Below are positions 1 through 8,379 of a DNA stretch of 64,000 nt, piece after piece (the first letter of the stretch is position 1; each line of letters opens with the position of its first letter). The DNA lies in the NCBI GenBank assembly GCA_016892645.1, contig JAFEMX010000014.1, positions 35,881 through 99,880 on the forward strand, read 5' to 3'. A model generated the notes under the pieces. That model was not told where the DNA came from. It ran no database searches and saw only the letters and a list, made by a program, of their open reading frames with translations. Made by a program: the position numbers and the translations under genes. Origin of the DNA: Micrococcaceae bacterium RIT 802 (GTDB lineage Bacteria; Actinomycetota; Actinomycetes; Actinomycetales; Micrococcaceae).

Positions 1-1581
1 GAGGCGATCGACCGGGTGCTCGCCGCCACCGGTTGCTCGGGGCTCGTGAACCGCACGGCAACGGCTCTGCCGGCCGATCAGCTCCAGCTGCTCGCGGTGG
101 CCCGGGTCCTGGGCCGGGAGACCGGCGTCGTGCTCTTGGATGAGCCGACGAACCACCTGGACGTCGCGCAGCAGCTGCTGGTGCTTGATGCCGTCGCCGA
201 TCTGAACCGCCGGCGAGGCACCACGGTCATCATGGTGGTGCACGACCTCAATCTGGCCACCCGCTACGCGGACCACCTGGTCGCGCTCGTCGGCGGGACG
301 GTGGCCGCGGCCGGGCGCCCCTCGGAGGTGTTGACCGCCGAGTTGGTCCAGGACGTGTTCGGGCTGCCGGCGCGGGTCATCACCGACCCCGTCGCCGGTT
401 CGCCGTTGGTCCTGCCGATCGGCCGCCACCGGGTGCTGCGTCCGGAAGCGGCCGAGGGCGGCGCACGGTTCCGCACCACCCGGCTCGATGACGAAACCCC
501 TGCCGCGCAGGAGGTGCCGACGGAGGCGAAGGCCACCACTACCGGGCAGGGAGGCGGAGACACCGCCGTCGTGCCCGAGCCGCGGCGCCCCTCGGTGGAG
601 GTCTGCCCGACCCTGGCGTTCGGCCTCACGGCAGTGGACGTCCAGGACCTGGGCCCCAGCTTCCGCCGGCTGACGCTGGCCGGGCCGGAACTGGAGCACT
701 TCGGCACCGGCGGCCACCCGTTGGACCTGCGGATCAAGGTCCTGGTGCCGCCACCCGGCGAGGACGCCGTGGCCCGCATGCGCGGGCTCTTCGCCGACCT
801 GGCCCCCGACGGGACGATCAGCGACGACGACGCGTCCGGCTGGTACCGCGCCTGGCTGGCCAAGGACCCGTCCGAGCGCGGCTCGATGCGCACCTACACG
901 GTCAGGTCCTTCCGCCCCGCCGGGCACCCCGGAAACGCCGGACCGGATCCGGAACTTGACCTGGACTTCGTGCTGCATGTGCGCCGGGAGGACGGCGTCC
1001 TGGTCGGCGGACCCGCCTCGGTGTGGGCCGCGGAGGCACAGGTCGGCGACGAGGTCATCATCCTCGGGCCGAACCGTGCCCTGTGCGGCCACGACTACGG
1101 CGGCATCGAATTCCGTCCCGGCCAGGCCCGGCGCATCCTGCTGGCCGGCGACGAGACCGCCGCCCCGGCGATCTGCTCGATCCTGGAGTCGCTACCGCCG
1201 GGCATCACCGGCGACGCGTTCATCGAGGTGCCCTCGGTGGAGGACATCCAGGGGTCGTTCACCCGGTCCGGAGTGGCCGTGCAGTGGCTGCCGCGCGGCA
1301 TGCAGGCCCCGGGGAACCTGCTGGAGGCGGCCGTGCGCTCCGCGGTCGCCGTTCCCGGTGCCGGCGCCGTGGACCCGGGCAAGGACTTCGAGGACGTGAA
1401 CGTCGACGAGGGAATTCTCTGGGAGACGACGTCGGGATCGGGCCAGCCCTTCTACGCGTGGATCGCCGGCGAGGCCGGGGTCATCAAGTCGATGCGCCGC
1501 TACCTGGTGCGCGACGTCGGCATCGACCGCAAGCAGGTCTCCTTCATGGGGTACTGGCGGACGGGCCGCGCCGAGGGGTAG
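1..1581 (+). CDS. Siderophore ABC-transporter ATPase fused to a siderophore-interacting (SIP) flavoreductase; 5' end outside window
   Basis: The reading frame is open from base 1, so the N-terminus with Walker A lies upstream. Visible residues 1 to about 130 are the C-terminal half of a FecE/FepC-type ATPase: Walker B VVLLDEPTNHLD near residue 45 and the switch histidine in VVHDLNL near 81. The signature is degenerate: LPADQ where LSGGQ is expected. A linker rich in Ala, Glu and Thr (about 135-195) leads to a siderophore-interacting protein domain with the FAD-binding motif RTYTVR near 300 and the family C-terminus ending in SFMGYWRTGR. Known roles: the ATPase powers ferric-siderophore import and SIP reduces the imported complex to release Fe(II). 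Fusing them would place reduction at the transporter exit; that link is inference. A sequencing frameshift is unlikely because the frame is continuous through the linker. Confidence 0.88.
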   Translation, partial: EAIDRVLAATGCSGLVNRTATALPADQLQLLAVARVLGRETGVVLLDEPTNHLDVAQQLLVLDAVADLNRRRGTTVIMVVHDLNLATRYADHLVALVGGTVAAAGRPSEVLTAELVQDVFGLPARVITDPVAGSPLVLPIGRHRVLRPEAAEGGARFRTTRLDDETPAAQEVPTEAKATTTGQGGGDTAVVPEPRRPSVEVCPTLAFGLTAVDVQDLGPSFRRLTLAGPELEHFGTGGHPLDLRIKVLVPPPGEDAVARMRGLFADLAPDGTISDDDASGWYRAWLAKDPSERGSMRTYTVRSFRPAGHPGNAGPDPELDLDFVLHVRREDGVLVGGPASVWAAEAQVGDEVIILGPNRALCGHDYGGIEFRPGQARRILLAGDETAAPAICSILESLPPGITGDAFIEVPSVEDIQGSFTRSGVAVQWLPRGMQAPGNLLEAAVRSAVAVPGAGAVDPGKDFEDVNVDEGILWETTSGSGQPFYAWIAGEAGVIKSMRRYLVRDVGIDRKQVSFMGYWRTGRAEG

Positions 1582-1647
1582 GAGCCGCGCCTGCGCTGGT
1601 CCCGCCAACGGTGGCCGGGCCGGCGCGCGGCGTGCCATGGTGGGGGG

Positions 1648-2154
1648 ATGACACGCCCCACGGTCCGAGCAGCTGGCACCCACGACTGGCAGGACTTGCG
1701 GGCGGTGCGTCTGCAGGCCCTCGCCGATGCCCCGGCGGCTTTCTGCTCCACCCGGGCCCGCGAATCGGCCTTCACGGAAGCCCAATGGCGCCAGCGGGCC
1801 ACCCAGGGCAACTGGTTCCTGGCCTGGCCCGCGACACCATCCGGCACTCAGGCCGCGGCGCCCGACGGGGTGGCCAGCGGGATCCTGCGGCCCGGATCCG
1901 GCGGGTGCGAACTCGCCGGCATGTGGGTGGGGCCGGCGGCGCGCGGATCGGACGTGGCCGGGGAACTCATCGCGGCCGTGGCCGGATGGGCCCGACGATC
2001 GGGTGCCGGACGGCTGGACCTGTGGGTCTTTGCGGACAACCGGAGGGCCCGGACCTTCTACGTGCGGCAGGGCTTCCTCGAAACCGGTGAGACGCAGGAG
2101 TTCCCCGAACGCCCCGCGGGCGTGGAAATCGGCATGACGCTGCCGCTCATCTGA
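1648..2154 (+). CDS. GNAT family N-acetyltransferase
   Basis: The 168-residue product is a single GNAT domain that would move an acetyl group from acetyl-CoA to an unknown amine. The acetyl-CoA loop region reads VGPAARGSDVAGEL, a slightly degenerate form of the RGxGxG/A signature, and the C-terminal half carries the typical DNRRARTFYVRQGF segment (Asn...FYxxxGF). The length fits a one-domain member of the family. It starts at an ATG 66 bases after the ABC-SIP gene on the same strand and faces the SDR gene at its 3' end. Nothing in the sequence identifies the substrate. Confidence 0.85.
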   Translation: MTRPTVRAAGTHDWQDLRAVRLQALADAPAAFCSTRARESAFTEAQWRQRATQGNWFLAWPATPSGTQAAAPDGVASGILRPGSGGCELAGMWVGPAARGSDVAGELIAAVAGWARRSGAGRLDLWVFADNRRARTFYVRQGFLETGETQEFPERPAGVEIGMTLPLI

Positions 2155-2192
2155 CGTCGATCCGGGGCCCACGTCCATCCGGCCCCTCCGGG

Positions 2193-3146
2193 TCAGCTGG
2201 AGATCGGGGCGTCCAGGTACCGCACCTGCGTGAGTTCCTCGGAGAGCTCCCATAGGCGACGGGCCGCCATCAGATCCCGTGCGCTCGCGGACGATTTTGC
2301 GTGGCGGGGCGCCCCGCGCAATCCGCCGGGCCCTCCGGGGCCGAAGTACTCGCCGCCACGGGCCGACGGGTCGGTGGCGGCCCGCAGCGTCGAGCGCGCC
2401 CCATTCCGCGTCCGGGGCATCACGGCGTTGAAGACAAACCGTGCCGGCCGGAGCGAGCGCCGGTCGAACACGTGCCCGAACAGGTCCGTGCCGACCACGC
2501 CGGGGTGTGCGGCCACCGCGATCGTGTCCCGGCCGGCGGCCTTCAGACGGCGGTCCAGTTCATGGGTGAAGAGCAGGTTGGCCAGCTTCGAGCGGTTGTA
2601 GGCCGCGGCGGGGGAGTACCCGCCGTGCTCGAACATCGGGTTGTCGAAGTCCAGGCTCCCGCCACGGTGGGCCAGGCTCGACAACGTGACGACGCGTGCC
2701 CGCGGTGCGGCGCCCAGGGCGTCCAAGAGCAAACCGGTGAGGGCGAAGTGGCCGAGGTGGTTGGTCCCGAACTGCAACTCGTGGCCGTCGGCCGTGAGCC
2801 CGTAGGGCGTCATCATGATGCCGGCGTTGTTGACGAGCAGGTCGAGTTTCAGGTGGGTCCCCAGGAACTCCGACGCGAAGGAACGGACCGTGGACAAGAT
2901 GGACAGGTCCACCGGCATGACCTCGGCGCGCAGCTCACCGACCGCCTCGAGGACCGCGGGCCGCAGCGCCCGGACCGCGCCGAGGCCTTTCTCCCGGTCG
3001 CGGCACGCGAGCACCACGTGGGCCCCGTGGACGAGCAGTTCGCGGGTCGTGGCCAGGCCGAGCCCGTTGTTGGCGCCGGTCACGATGGCGGTCTTTCCCG
3101 TGAGGTCACCGATGTCCTCGGTGGTCCAAGTGGGGGTGCGGGGCAT
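2193..3146 (-). CDS. Short-chain dehydrogenase/reductase (SDR, retinol-dehydrogenase-like)
   Basis: The 317-residue product is an NAD(P)-dependent oxidoreductase. The nucleotide-binding motif TGANNGLG lies near residue 25, the NNAG motif (LLVNNAGIM) near 108, the catalytic serine in VTLSSLAHRGG near 155, and the Tyr/Lys pair in YNRSK near 185. The extended C-terminus resembles the WWOX/retinol-dehydrogenase-like branch often annotated only as oxidoreductase. I chose the ATG at 3146 because GGAGAG precedes it at good spacing; the open frame runs further upstream without a better site. It lies 43 bases downstream of the MarR gene on the same strand and may be co-transcribed with it. The substrate is unknown. 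Confidence 0.88.
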   Translation of the reverse strand: MPRTPTWTTEDIGDLTGKTAIVTGANNGLGLATTRELLVHGAHVVLACRDREKGLGAVRALRPAVLEAVGELRAEVMPVDLSILSTVRSFASEFLGTHLKLDLLVNNAGIMMTPYGLTADGHELQFGTNHLGHFALTGLLLDALGAAPRARVVTLSSLAHRGGSLDFDNPMFEHGGYSPAAAYNRSKLANLLFTHELDRRLKAAGRDTIAVAAHPGVVGTDLFGHVFDRRSLRPARFVFNAVMPRTRNGARSTLRAATDPSARGGEYFGPGGPGGLRGAPRHAKSSASARDLMAARRLWELSEELTQVRYLDAPISS

Positions 3147-3189
3147 GGGCGGCTCTCCTGCCGGAAGGCGGTGGGGTGTGTTCCCCACC

Positions 3190-3735
3190 CTAGACCCGGC
3201 GCGGGCCCGGCCAGTGGCCATCGGATCCGTCCTCGCCCAGGACGCCCAGGAGCCGGGCCAGCTCGGCGCGTTCGCCGGATTCCAGCCGGGCGAAGTACTC
3301 GTTGGCCTGTTCCCGTCGGGCCCGCTGCACGTCGGAGCGCAGGTCCTGCCCGGCCGCCGTCAACTGGACCAGCACGGCACGGCGGTCGTGCGGATCCGGG
3401 AGCCGTTCCACCAGCCCCTTGGCCTCGAGCTGGTCCACCACCTCGGTGGCCGAGCGCGGGGCGATCCGCAGCTGTTCGGCCAGTGCCTTCAGCCGGAGCA
3501 CCCCCTCGGGTGAGGCCACCGCGGCGCGCAGGGCCGCCGTCGTTCCTGCCCCCGCCGCGGGGGCACACGCGTCCCCGTGCCGCGCCAGCGTGTTCAGGGC
3601 GCGCCACTGGTGCGGGGTCATCTCGAAGGGGGCCAGCTCGTGGGCCCAGCGGCGGCGGAGCCCGCGGAAGGCGGCGTGGAAGAGTTCACCCAGATCGGGT
3701 TCGTCGGCGTCGGGATCCGCATCGTGGGAGGTCAT
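3190..3735 (-). CDS. MarR-family transcriptional regulator
   Basis: The 181-residue protein has the MarR winged-helix layout: FEMTPHQWRALNTLARHG (helices 1-2), LRLKALAEQLRIAPRSATEVVDQLEAKGLVERLPD (recognition helix and start of wing) and the wing signature DPHDRRAVLVQLTAAG. A 30-residue Ala/Gly/Pro-rich insertion between the second helix and the recognition segment is longer than usual. It is divergent from the ABC exporter at 3837, and inverted repeats lie between them. The usual arrangement is a repressor controlling itself and the exporter in response to a toxic ligand. That role is inferred from position. Confidence 0.88.
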   Translation of the reverse strand: MTSHDADPDADEPDLGELFHAAFRGLRRRWAHELAPFEMTPHQWRALNTLARHGDACAPAAGAGTTAALRAAVASPEGVLRLKALAEQLRIAPRSATEVVDQLEAKGLVERLPDPHDRRAVLVQLTAAGQDLRSDVQRARREQANEYFARLESGERAELARLLGVLGEDGSDGHWPGPRRV

Positions 3736-3752
3736 GGCACCAGTGTACCCAC

Positions 3753-3783
3753 TTGCGTGGCAACCACATAATGAGGTAACCTC
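3753..3783. promoter_or_regulatory. Candidate MarR operators in the regulator/exporter intergenic region
   Basis: The divergent spacer between the MarR gene and the ABC exporter contains two small perfect inverted repeats: TTGC-GTG-GCAA at 3753-3763 and GAGGT-A-ACCTC at 3773-3783. Their position between two divergent start codons fits a repressor site. Which repeat is bound, if either, cannot be told from sequence. Confidence 0.4.
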
Positions 3784-3836
3784 TGCATAGTTGGCGCGAA
3801 ACCCGTGCCACCCCTTCGACCCAGGAGGTGGTGCCG

Positions 3837-5726
3837 ATGGCGTCGGCCCCTACACCCACCCCATCCTCCACCACTCCCGCGGCGGGAGCCATGGGCGGCG
3901 GTCGGCCCGGCGGACCGGGCCCGGCGAAAGTCAGCGCCGCCGACCGCGACCAGCTCTCCGGCCACCCCGTGAGCCTGCGCCGCGTCGCCGCCCTGTTCGC
4001 TCCGCACAAGGGCATGATCACCGTGCTGGTGCTGCTGATCAGCGTCGCCTCGATCGCCGGCCTGGCCCAGCCGTTCCTGATCCGCGCGATCATCGACGAC
4101 GCCATCCCGCACCAGGACATCCCGCTGCTGGGCACCCTGGCCTGCGCCATGGTCGTCATCGCCGCGGTCACCGCGCTGATCGGCGTCGTGCAGACCTGGA
4201 TGGCCACCGACATGGGCCAACGCGTCATGCACACCCTGCGCTCGGGCATGTTCACCCACCTGCAGGCCCAGTCGCTCGCCTTCTTCACCCGCACCCGCGG
4301 CGGCGAGGTCCAGTCCCGGCTGACCAGCGACATCGCCGGCATGCAGTCCGTGGTCACCACCACCGCCACGTCCATCGCCTCGAACCTGACCACCGCCGTC
4401 GCCACGGCCATCGCCATGGTCGCCCTCTCGCCGATGCTCAGCATCCTCTCGCTCATCGTCATCCCGCCCGCGGTGATCCTCAGCCGCCGCGTCGCCCTGA
4501 TGCGCCGCGACATCACCGCCGACCGCCAGGCCGAGCTCGCCAACCTCTACACCCAGGTCGAACAGGGCCTCTCCGTCTCCGGGGTGCGCCTGTCCAAGAC
4601 GCTGGGCACCACCGAGCGCGACGCCGAACGCTTCACCGCCAGCTCCCACCGACTCATCGGCCTGGAACTGCGCTCCCAGCTGGCCGGCCGCTGGCGGATG
4701 GCCACGATGCAGATCGTCTTCGCCGCCATCCCCGCGGTCATCTACTTCGCCGGCGGCTTCCCGGCGGCCACGGGCGGCATGACCATCGGCACGATCGTCG
4801 CGTTCACCGCCCTGCAGTCGGCGATCTTCCGCCCGATCATGGGCCTGCTCAACGTCGGGGTCCAGTGGGTGACCGCGATGGCGCTGTTTAGCCGCATCTT
4901 CGAATACCTCGACCTCGTCCCCGAGATCACCCCGCCCGAGCATCCGGTCGCCATCGACCCGGCCGCCGTGCGCGGGGAGTTGCGCTTCGAGGGGGTGGGC
5001 TTCTCGTACGACGGCGATGCCCGGGTCTTGTCGGATATCGATCTGCTGGTGCCTGCAGGGACCGCGACGGCGATCGTCGGGGCCACCGGCTCCGGCAAGT
5101 CCACCCTGGGCTCGTTGGTCCCGCGGCTGCATGACACCACTACTGGCCGGGTCACCATCGACGGGATCGACGTGCGGGACATGGCGCCGCAGGACCTTGC
5201 CAAGATCGTGGGCGTCGTCTCGCAGGAGTCCTACCTGGTGCACGCCTCGATCCGGGAGAACCTGCTCATGGCAGACCCCGACGCCGACGACCAGACGCTA
5301 TGGTCCGCGCTCGAAGCAGCGCAGATCGACCAGCTGATCTCGGGCCTGCCACGCGGGTTGGAGACGAAGGTGGGTGCCCGGGGGCACCGGTTCTCCGGCG
5401 GCGAGCAGCAGCGCCTCGCCATCGCCCGGACCATCCTGCGCAATCCGCGGGTGCTGGTGCTGGACGAGGCGACATCGGCGCTGGACAACACGACCGAGGC
5501 CCAGGTCCAGGCCGCCCTGGACCGGCTGGCCGAAGGACGGACGACGATCACGATCGCCCACCGGCTCTCCACGGTCGAGCAGGCCGACCAGCTGGTGGTC
5601 CTCGATGGCGGACGCACCGTCGAGCAGGGAACCCCTGCCGCGCTGCGCGCCGGAGACGGGCCCTTTGCCCGGTTGCTGCGCTCCCGCGCACAGGCCGAGG
5701 GCCTGCCGCTGGGGATCAACCGGTAG
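3837..5726 (+). CDS. ABC exporter half-transporter (fused membrane and ATPase domains)
   Basis: The 629-residue product has the MsbA/LmrA-type plan: a disordered Pro/Gly N-terminus, six membrane segments in about residues 50-350, then the nucleotide-binding domain. ATPase motifs are intact: Walker A GATGSGKST, Q-loop VSQES, signature FSGGEQQR, Walker B VLVLDEATSALD and switch IAHRLST. Such proteins dimerise and export lipids, peptides or drugs. I place the start at ATG 3837, eight bases after AGGAGG, rather than the GTG at 3828 that overlaps the ribosome site. The divergent MarR gene suggests drug-inducible control. Its last 70 bases and a 786-base internal stretch recur further downstream as fragments of a second copy (10940-11009 and 12832-13617). 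Confidence 0.92.
   Translation: MASAPTPTPSSTTPAAGAMGGGRPGGPGPAKVSAADRDQLSGHPVSLRRVAALFAPHKGMITVLVLLISVASIAGLAQPFLIRAIIDDAIPHQDIPLLGTLACAMVVIAAVTALIGVVQTWMATDMGQRVMHTLRSGMFTHLQAQSLAFFTRTRGGEVQSRLTSDIAGMQSVVTTTATSIASNLTTAVATAIAMVALSPMLSILSLIVIPPAVILSRRVALMRRDITADRQAELANLYTQVEQGLSVSGVRLSKTLGTTERDAERFTASSHRLIGLELRSQLAGRWRMATMQIVFAAIPAVIYFAGGFPAATGGMTIGTIVAFTALQSAIFRPIMGLLNVGVQWVTAMALFSRIFEYLDLVPEITPPEHPVAIDPAAVRGELRFEGVGFSYDGDARVLSDIDLLVPAGTATAIVGATGSGKSTLGSLVPRLHDTTTGRVTIDGIDVRDMAPQDLAKIVGVVSQESYLVHASIRENLLMADPDADDQTLWSALEAAQIDQLISGLPRGLETKVGARGHRFSGGEQQRLAIARTILRNPRVLVLDEATSALDNTTEAQVQAALDRLAEGRTTITIAHRLSTVEQADQLVVLDGGRTVEQGTPAALRAGDGPFARLLRSRAQAEGLPLGINR
5657..5726 (+). repeat. Left copy of a 70-bp direct repeat (3' end of the ABC exporter gene)
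   Basis: The last 70 bases of the ABC exporter, including its stop codon, recur at 10940-11009 in direct orientation with three mismatches (67 of 70 identical by eye; the first 36 are identical). The two copies bracket about 5.2 kb of lower-GC DNA carrying the catalase-like, MFS, M20 and LysR genes. A duplicated gene 3' end flanking foreign-looking DNA resembles an attachment-site pair, but no integrase is present. A remnant of a tandem ABC gene is equally possible. Confidence 0.75.
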
Positions 5727-5816
5727 ATTCGGTCGCATCAACCCCCAGTGGCTGGACCAGGAGGCAGCCGCCGTGCCAGCCTTGGGCATCTGGACGGCGA
5801 GCACCGAGGAGCGGCG

Positions 5817-6533
5817 ATGAGACGACTAGCAGGCAGGCAGTTCAGCGCAGCGGGTGGCCGTGTTTTCGCCGTCGTTTTCAAGGTCTTGAAGCGGGTTCGC
5901 CCTGACCGGCCGATCCACCCGGAAGGTGTGGCCCTGGTGGGGACCCTTAAGCGGTACGGCCACGATTCGGCGTCGGGGATACCCTGGGTCGACTCCCCGG
6001 GCATGGAGCACGTCACTGCCCGGTTCTCCCGATCCCTCGGCCTTCCGGACGCCTGGCCCGACATCCTTGGGCTCGCTGTGCGGATCCCCAACGGGGAAAA
6101 ACATGCCGACGTTCTGCTTGCCTCCACTGGTGCTTCCCGGGCAGGCCGATTCATGCTCACACTGCACCGTCGAGCTGCCGCGGCCGTGTTCACAACCATG
6201 ATGCCCTACAAGGGCGCAGCCGGGCCGATACTCTTGGCGGCCCGCACCCTTCATGCTCCGACCCGGCTCCCGGCCGCCCCCAGCTCGTTCCGTCGGGCAC
6301 TTGGGACTCACCAGTGGATTCTCGGTCTCTACTACGCGCGGCCATGCGATGCCTGGACCCAGTTCGCGACCCTCGCCTTGGAAACCGCGCCCGAACTCGC
6401 CGACACCGCCACGCGCTTCGACCCGGTCCGGAATCCGCTGTTCGGAACCAGCACCTACGGATGGGCAAGCCGGCTCCGTGAGCCCTCATACGCAACAGCC
6501 CGTCGACAGCCACCTTCATCAGCCGGACGGTGA
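5817..6533 (+). CDS. Catalase-fold-like protein of unknown function
   Basis: The 238-residue product has segments reminiscent of the catalase fold core: a VALVGTLKRYG strand, then VTARFSRSLGLPDAWPDILGLAVRIP, which parallels the RFS...PDxxGxAxK region of catalases, followed by ADVLLASTG. I recall related actinobacterial proteins carrying non-committal or doubtful names, so I assign no reaction. A proximal heme tyrosine cannot be placed with confidence. I chose the ATG at 5817, preceded by GAGGAGCGG; an upstream ATG at 5748 lacks this. It follows the ABC exporter by 90 bases, just beyond the duplicated gene end. Confidence 0.6.
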   Translation: MRRLAGRQFSAAGGRVFAVVFKVLKRVRPDRPIHPEGVALVGTLKRYGHDSASGIPWVDSPGMEHVTARFSRSLGLPDAWPDILGLAVRIPNGEKHADVLLASTGASRAGRFMLTLHRRAAAAVFTTMMPYKGAAGPILLAARTLHAPTRLPAAPSSFRRALGTHQWILGLYYARPCDAWTQFATLALETAPELADTATRFDPVRNPLFGTSTYGWASRLREPSYATARRQPPSSAGR

Positions 6534-7044
6534 GCCACACAGCCATTCGGGATGTGGCGGGACGTTTCCGGTGTTGCTTGATCCCTGCCGAGAACGAGGG
6601 CGAGGAACTTCAAGCATGTCCCTGCCGCCGACTGCTGACTGCCACGGCCATAGCTGGGCAGGCGCGAGGGATCTCGGGCCTGCCCGACGCAGCGCAGTTC
6701 CCCTGCGACAAGGGCTCAACGTCGGTGAGTTAAGTCGCGCAGGGGATCGGCGGACGCCGCGCTTGTTGTCGATACTCCAGCGTTCTTCTTTGGGCTTCGT
6801 TTTCTTGATCATGATCAAAATGAGGGCAATGGGGCCGTGTCGCCTCGAGCGTTTACGCGTGGTCTGCTCGGCGGGGCACGAACTGTTTGCCGGTTCCTCC
6901 GATACCTGGGGCCGGAACAGCCTCCGAGGGAACCTGCGCTTGCGAGGCATCTTTCCTATGCGGGTTTGTTGTGCCCTGAACCTCCCGGTAATGGCAGAAG
7001 AGGTGTGATGCGCTTTCCATGACGAGAGGCCGTGTGGCCGAGGT
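6534..7044. other. Gene-free interval with a 14-bp perfect palindrome
   Basis: I see no convincing gene in this 511-base stretch; the short open frames have no ribosome site or recognisable family. At 6805-6818 there is a perfect palindrome, TTGATCATGATCAA, sharing the ATGATC core with the inverted repeat upstream of the LysR gene at 9852-9912. The interval is visibly less GC-rich than the flanking chromosome. Confidence 0.5.
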
Positions 7045-8337
7045 TCATCGTTTGCCCAACTTTTTCCAGAGCACAACCATGGAAACAATGCTCACGATGG
7101 CAGCGAAAAGGACCCAAAAGCTTGGAGCCATATCATTTCCGGTGGCGTTGATAAGCAAGGTCGCGATTAGCGGTGTGAAGCCGCCAAAGATGGTCACGCC
7201 AATGTTGTAGCCGACTGCCATGCCGGTGGCACGCGTTTCTGCTGGAAAGATGGCCGCCATCGCTGCGCCCATCGGGCCGTAGTAGGTGGCCTTGAGCAAT
7301 GCCATAAAAAAGAGGACGAGCAGCAGTGTCCCGAGAGCCGGTACCGAGACCATGAGGGCAAACATCGGGTAAATCAGGAGGAGGATAAGTCCGGCGGCCG
7401 GAATCATTATTCTCAATTGGCCCAATTTATCGGAGAAGTGGCCGGCGAATGGAGTGACGACAAGCAGCACCAGGCCCGCGACGATGGTGGCCATGAACCC
7501 GCTCGAGTCGGGGAGATGCAGGGTCTTGATGGCGTACGTCGGGATGTAGGTGATCATGTAGTTGAGGCAGGTGGTCACCGCCAGCAAGCCTACGGTGAGC
7601 AACACCAGCAACTTCTGACCGCGGAGGATGGTGCGGACAGGCGTTTTGGGCTGGTCGCTCTTGATGTGTGCTTCAGCTTCCGCCGTTTCAGGGACATGCT
7701 TCCGGATGTAGATCCCCACGGGACCTACGAGCAAACCGAACACGAAGGGGATGCGAAATGCCCACGACTCGATTTGCTCAGAACTCAAGGTCGTGGTCAG
7801 CAAGGTACCGATGCCGGCGGCCATGAGGCCAGCCATGGCCTGACTCGCGAACTGCCAGCTGGCCGCGAAGCCTCGACGTCCGGGAAGATGCTCGACCATC
7901 ATGGCCGTCGCCGTGCCGAATTCGCCGCCTGCAGCGAATCCCTGGATGAGTCGGGCCACCAGAATGCCGATCGGGGCTGCGACTCCAATGACCGCATAGG
8001 TGGGCATGATGCAGATGAGTAGCGAACCGACGACCATCAGGCCAAGGGAGAGCGTCAGTGCTGGTTTACGACCTTTTCGGTCCGCGTAGGATCCGAGGAG
8101 AAGTGCTCCAAGAGGCCGGATCAGGAACGACACCGCAAAGGTGCCCAATGCGAGGACAAGCGAAAAGGCGGGATCTTCGCTGGGGAAAAACACGCGCGCG
8201 ATGTACACGGCAAAGTAGCCGTAAATTGCAATGTCGTACCATTCGAGGGCATTGCCGACACAAGCCGCGGCAATGATCTTCGAAGGACTTAACGGCTTCT
8301 TGGTGCTCGTCGAGTCATACGTGGCTTTGGTACTCAT
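7045..8337 (-). CDS. MFS transporter, metabolite:H+ symporter (MHS) type
   Basis: The 430-residue product has the 12-helix major-facilitator layout. It opens with ACVGNALEWYDIAIYGYFA, typical of the MHS branch (ProP, ShiA, KgtP relatives), and the loop between helices 2 and 3 reads YADRKGRKPALT, the family signature. RLIQGFAAGGEFGTATAMMVE in helix 4 is also characteristic. These proteins import organic acids, betaines or related zwitterions with protons. AAGGAG lies seven bases before the ATG. The gene is 42 bases downstream of the M20 peptidase on the same strand, so the two probably form an operon taking up and hydrolysing one class of compound. Codon use is less GC-rich than in neighbouring core genes. 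Confidence 0.9.
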   Translation of the reverse strand: MSTKATYDSTSTKKPLSPSKIIAAACVGNALEWYDIAIYGYFAVYIARVFFPSEDPAFSLVLALGTFAVSFLIRPLGALLLGSYADRKGRKPALTLSLGLMVVGSLLICIMPTYAVIGVAAPIGILVARLIQGFAAGGEFGTATAMMVEHLPGRRGFAASWQFASQAMAGLMAAGIGTLLTTTLSSEQIESWAFRIPFVFGLLVGPVGIYIRKHVPETAEAEAHIKSDQPKTPVRTILRGQKLLVLLTVGLLAVTTCLNYMITYIPTYAIKTLHLPDSSGFMATIVAGLVLLVVTPFAGHFSDKLGQLRIMIPAAGLILLLIYPMFALMVSVPALGTLLLVLFFMALLKATYYGPMGAAMAAIFPAETRATGMAVGYNIGVTIFGGFTPLIATLLINATGNDMAPSFWVLFAAIVSIVSMVVLWKKLGKR

Positions 8338-8379
8338 GACTTACTCCTTGTTGTGACTGGATGTTGTCGGAAACCACGA

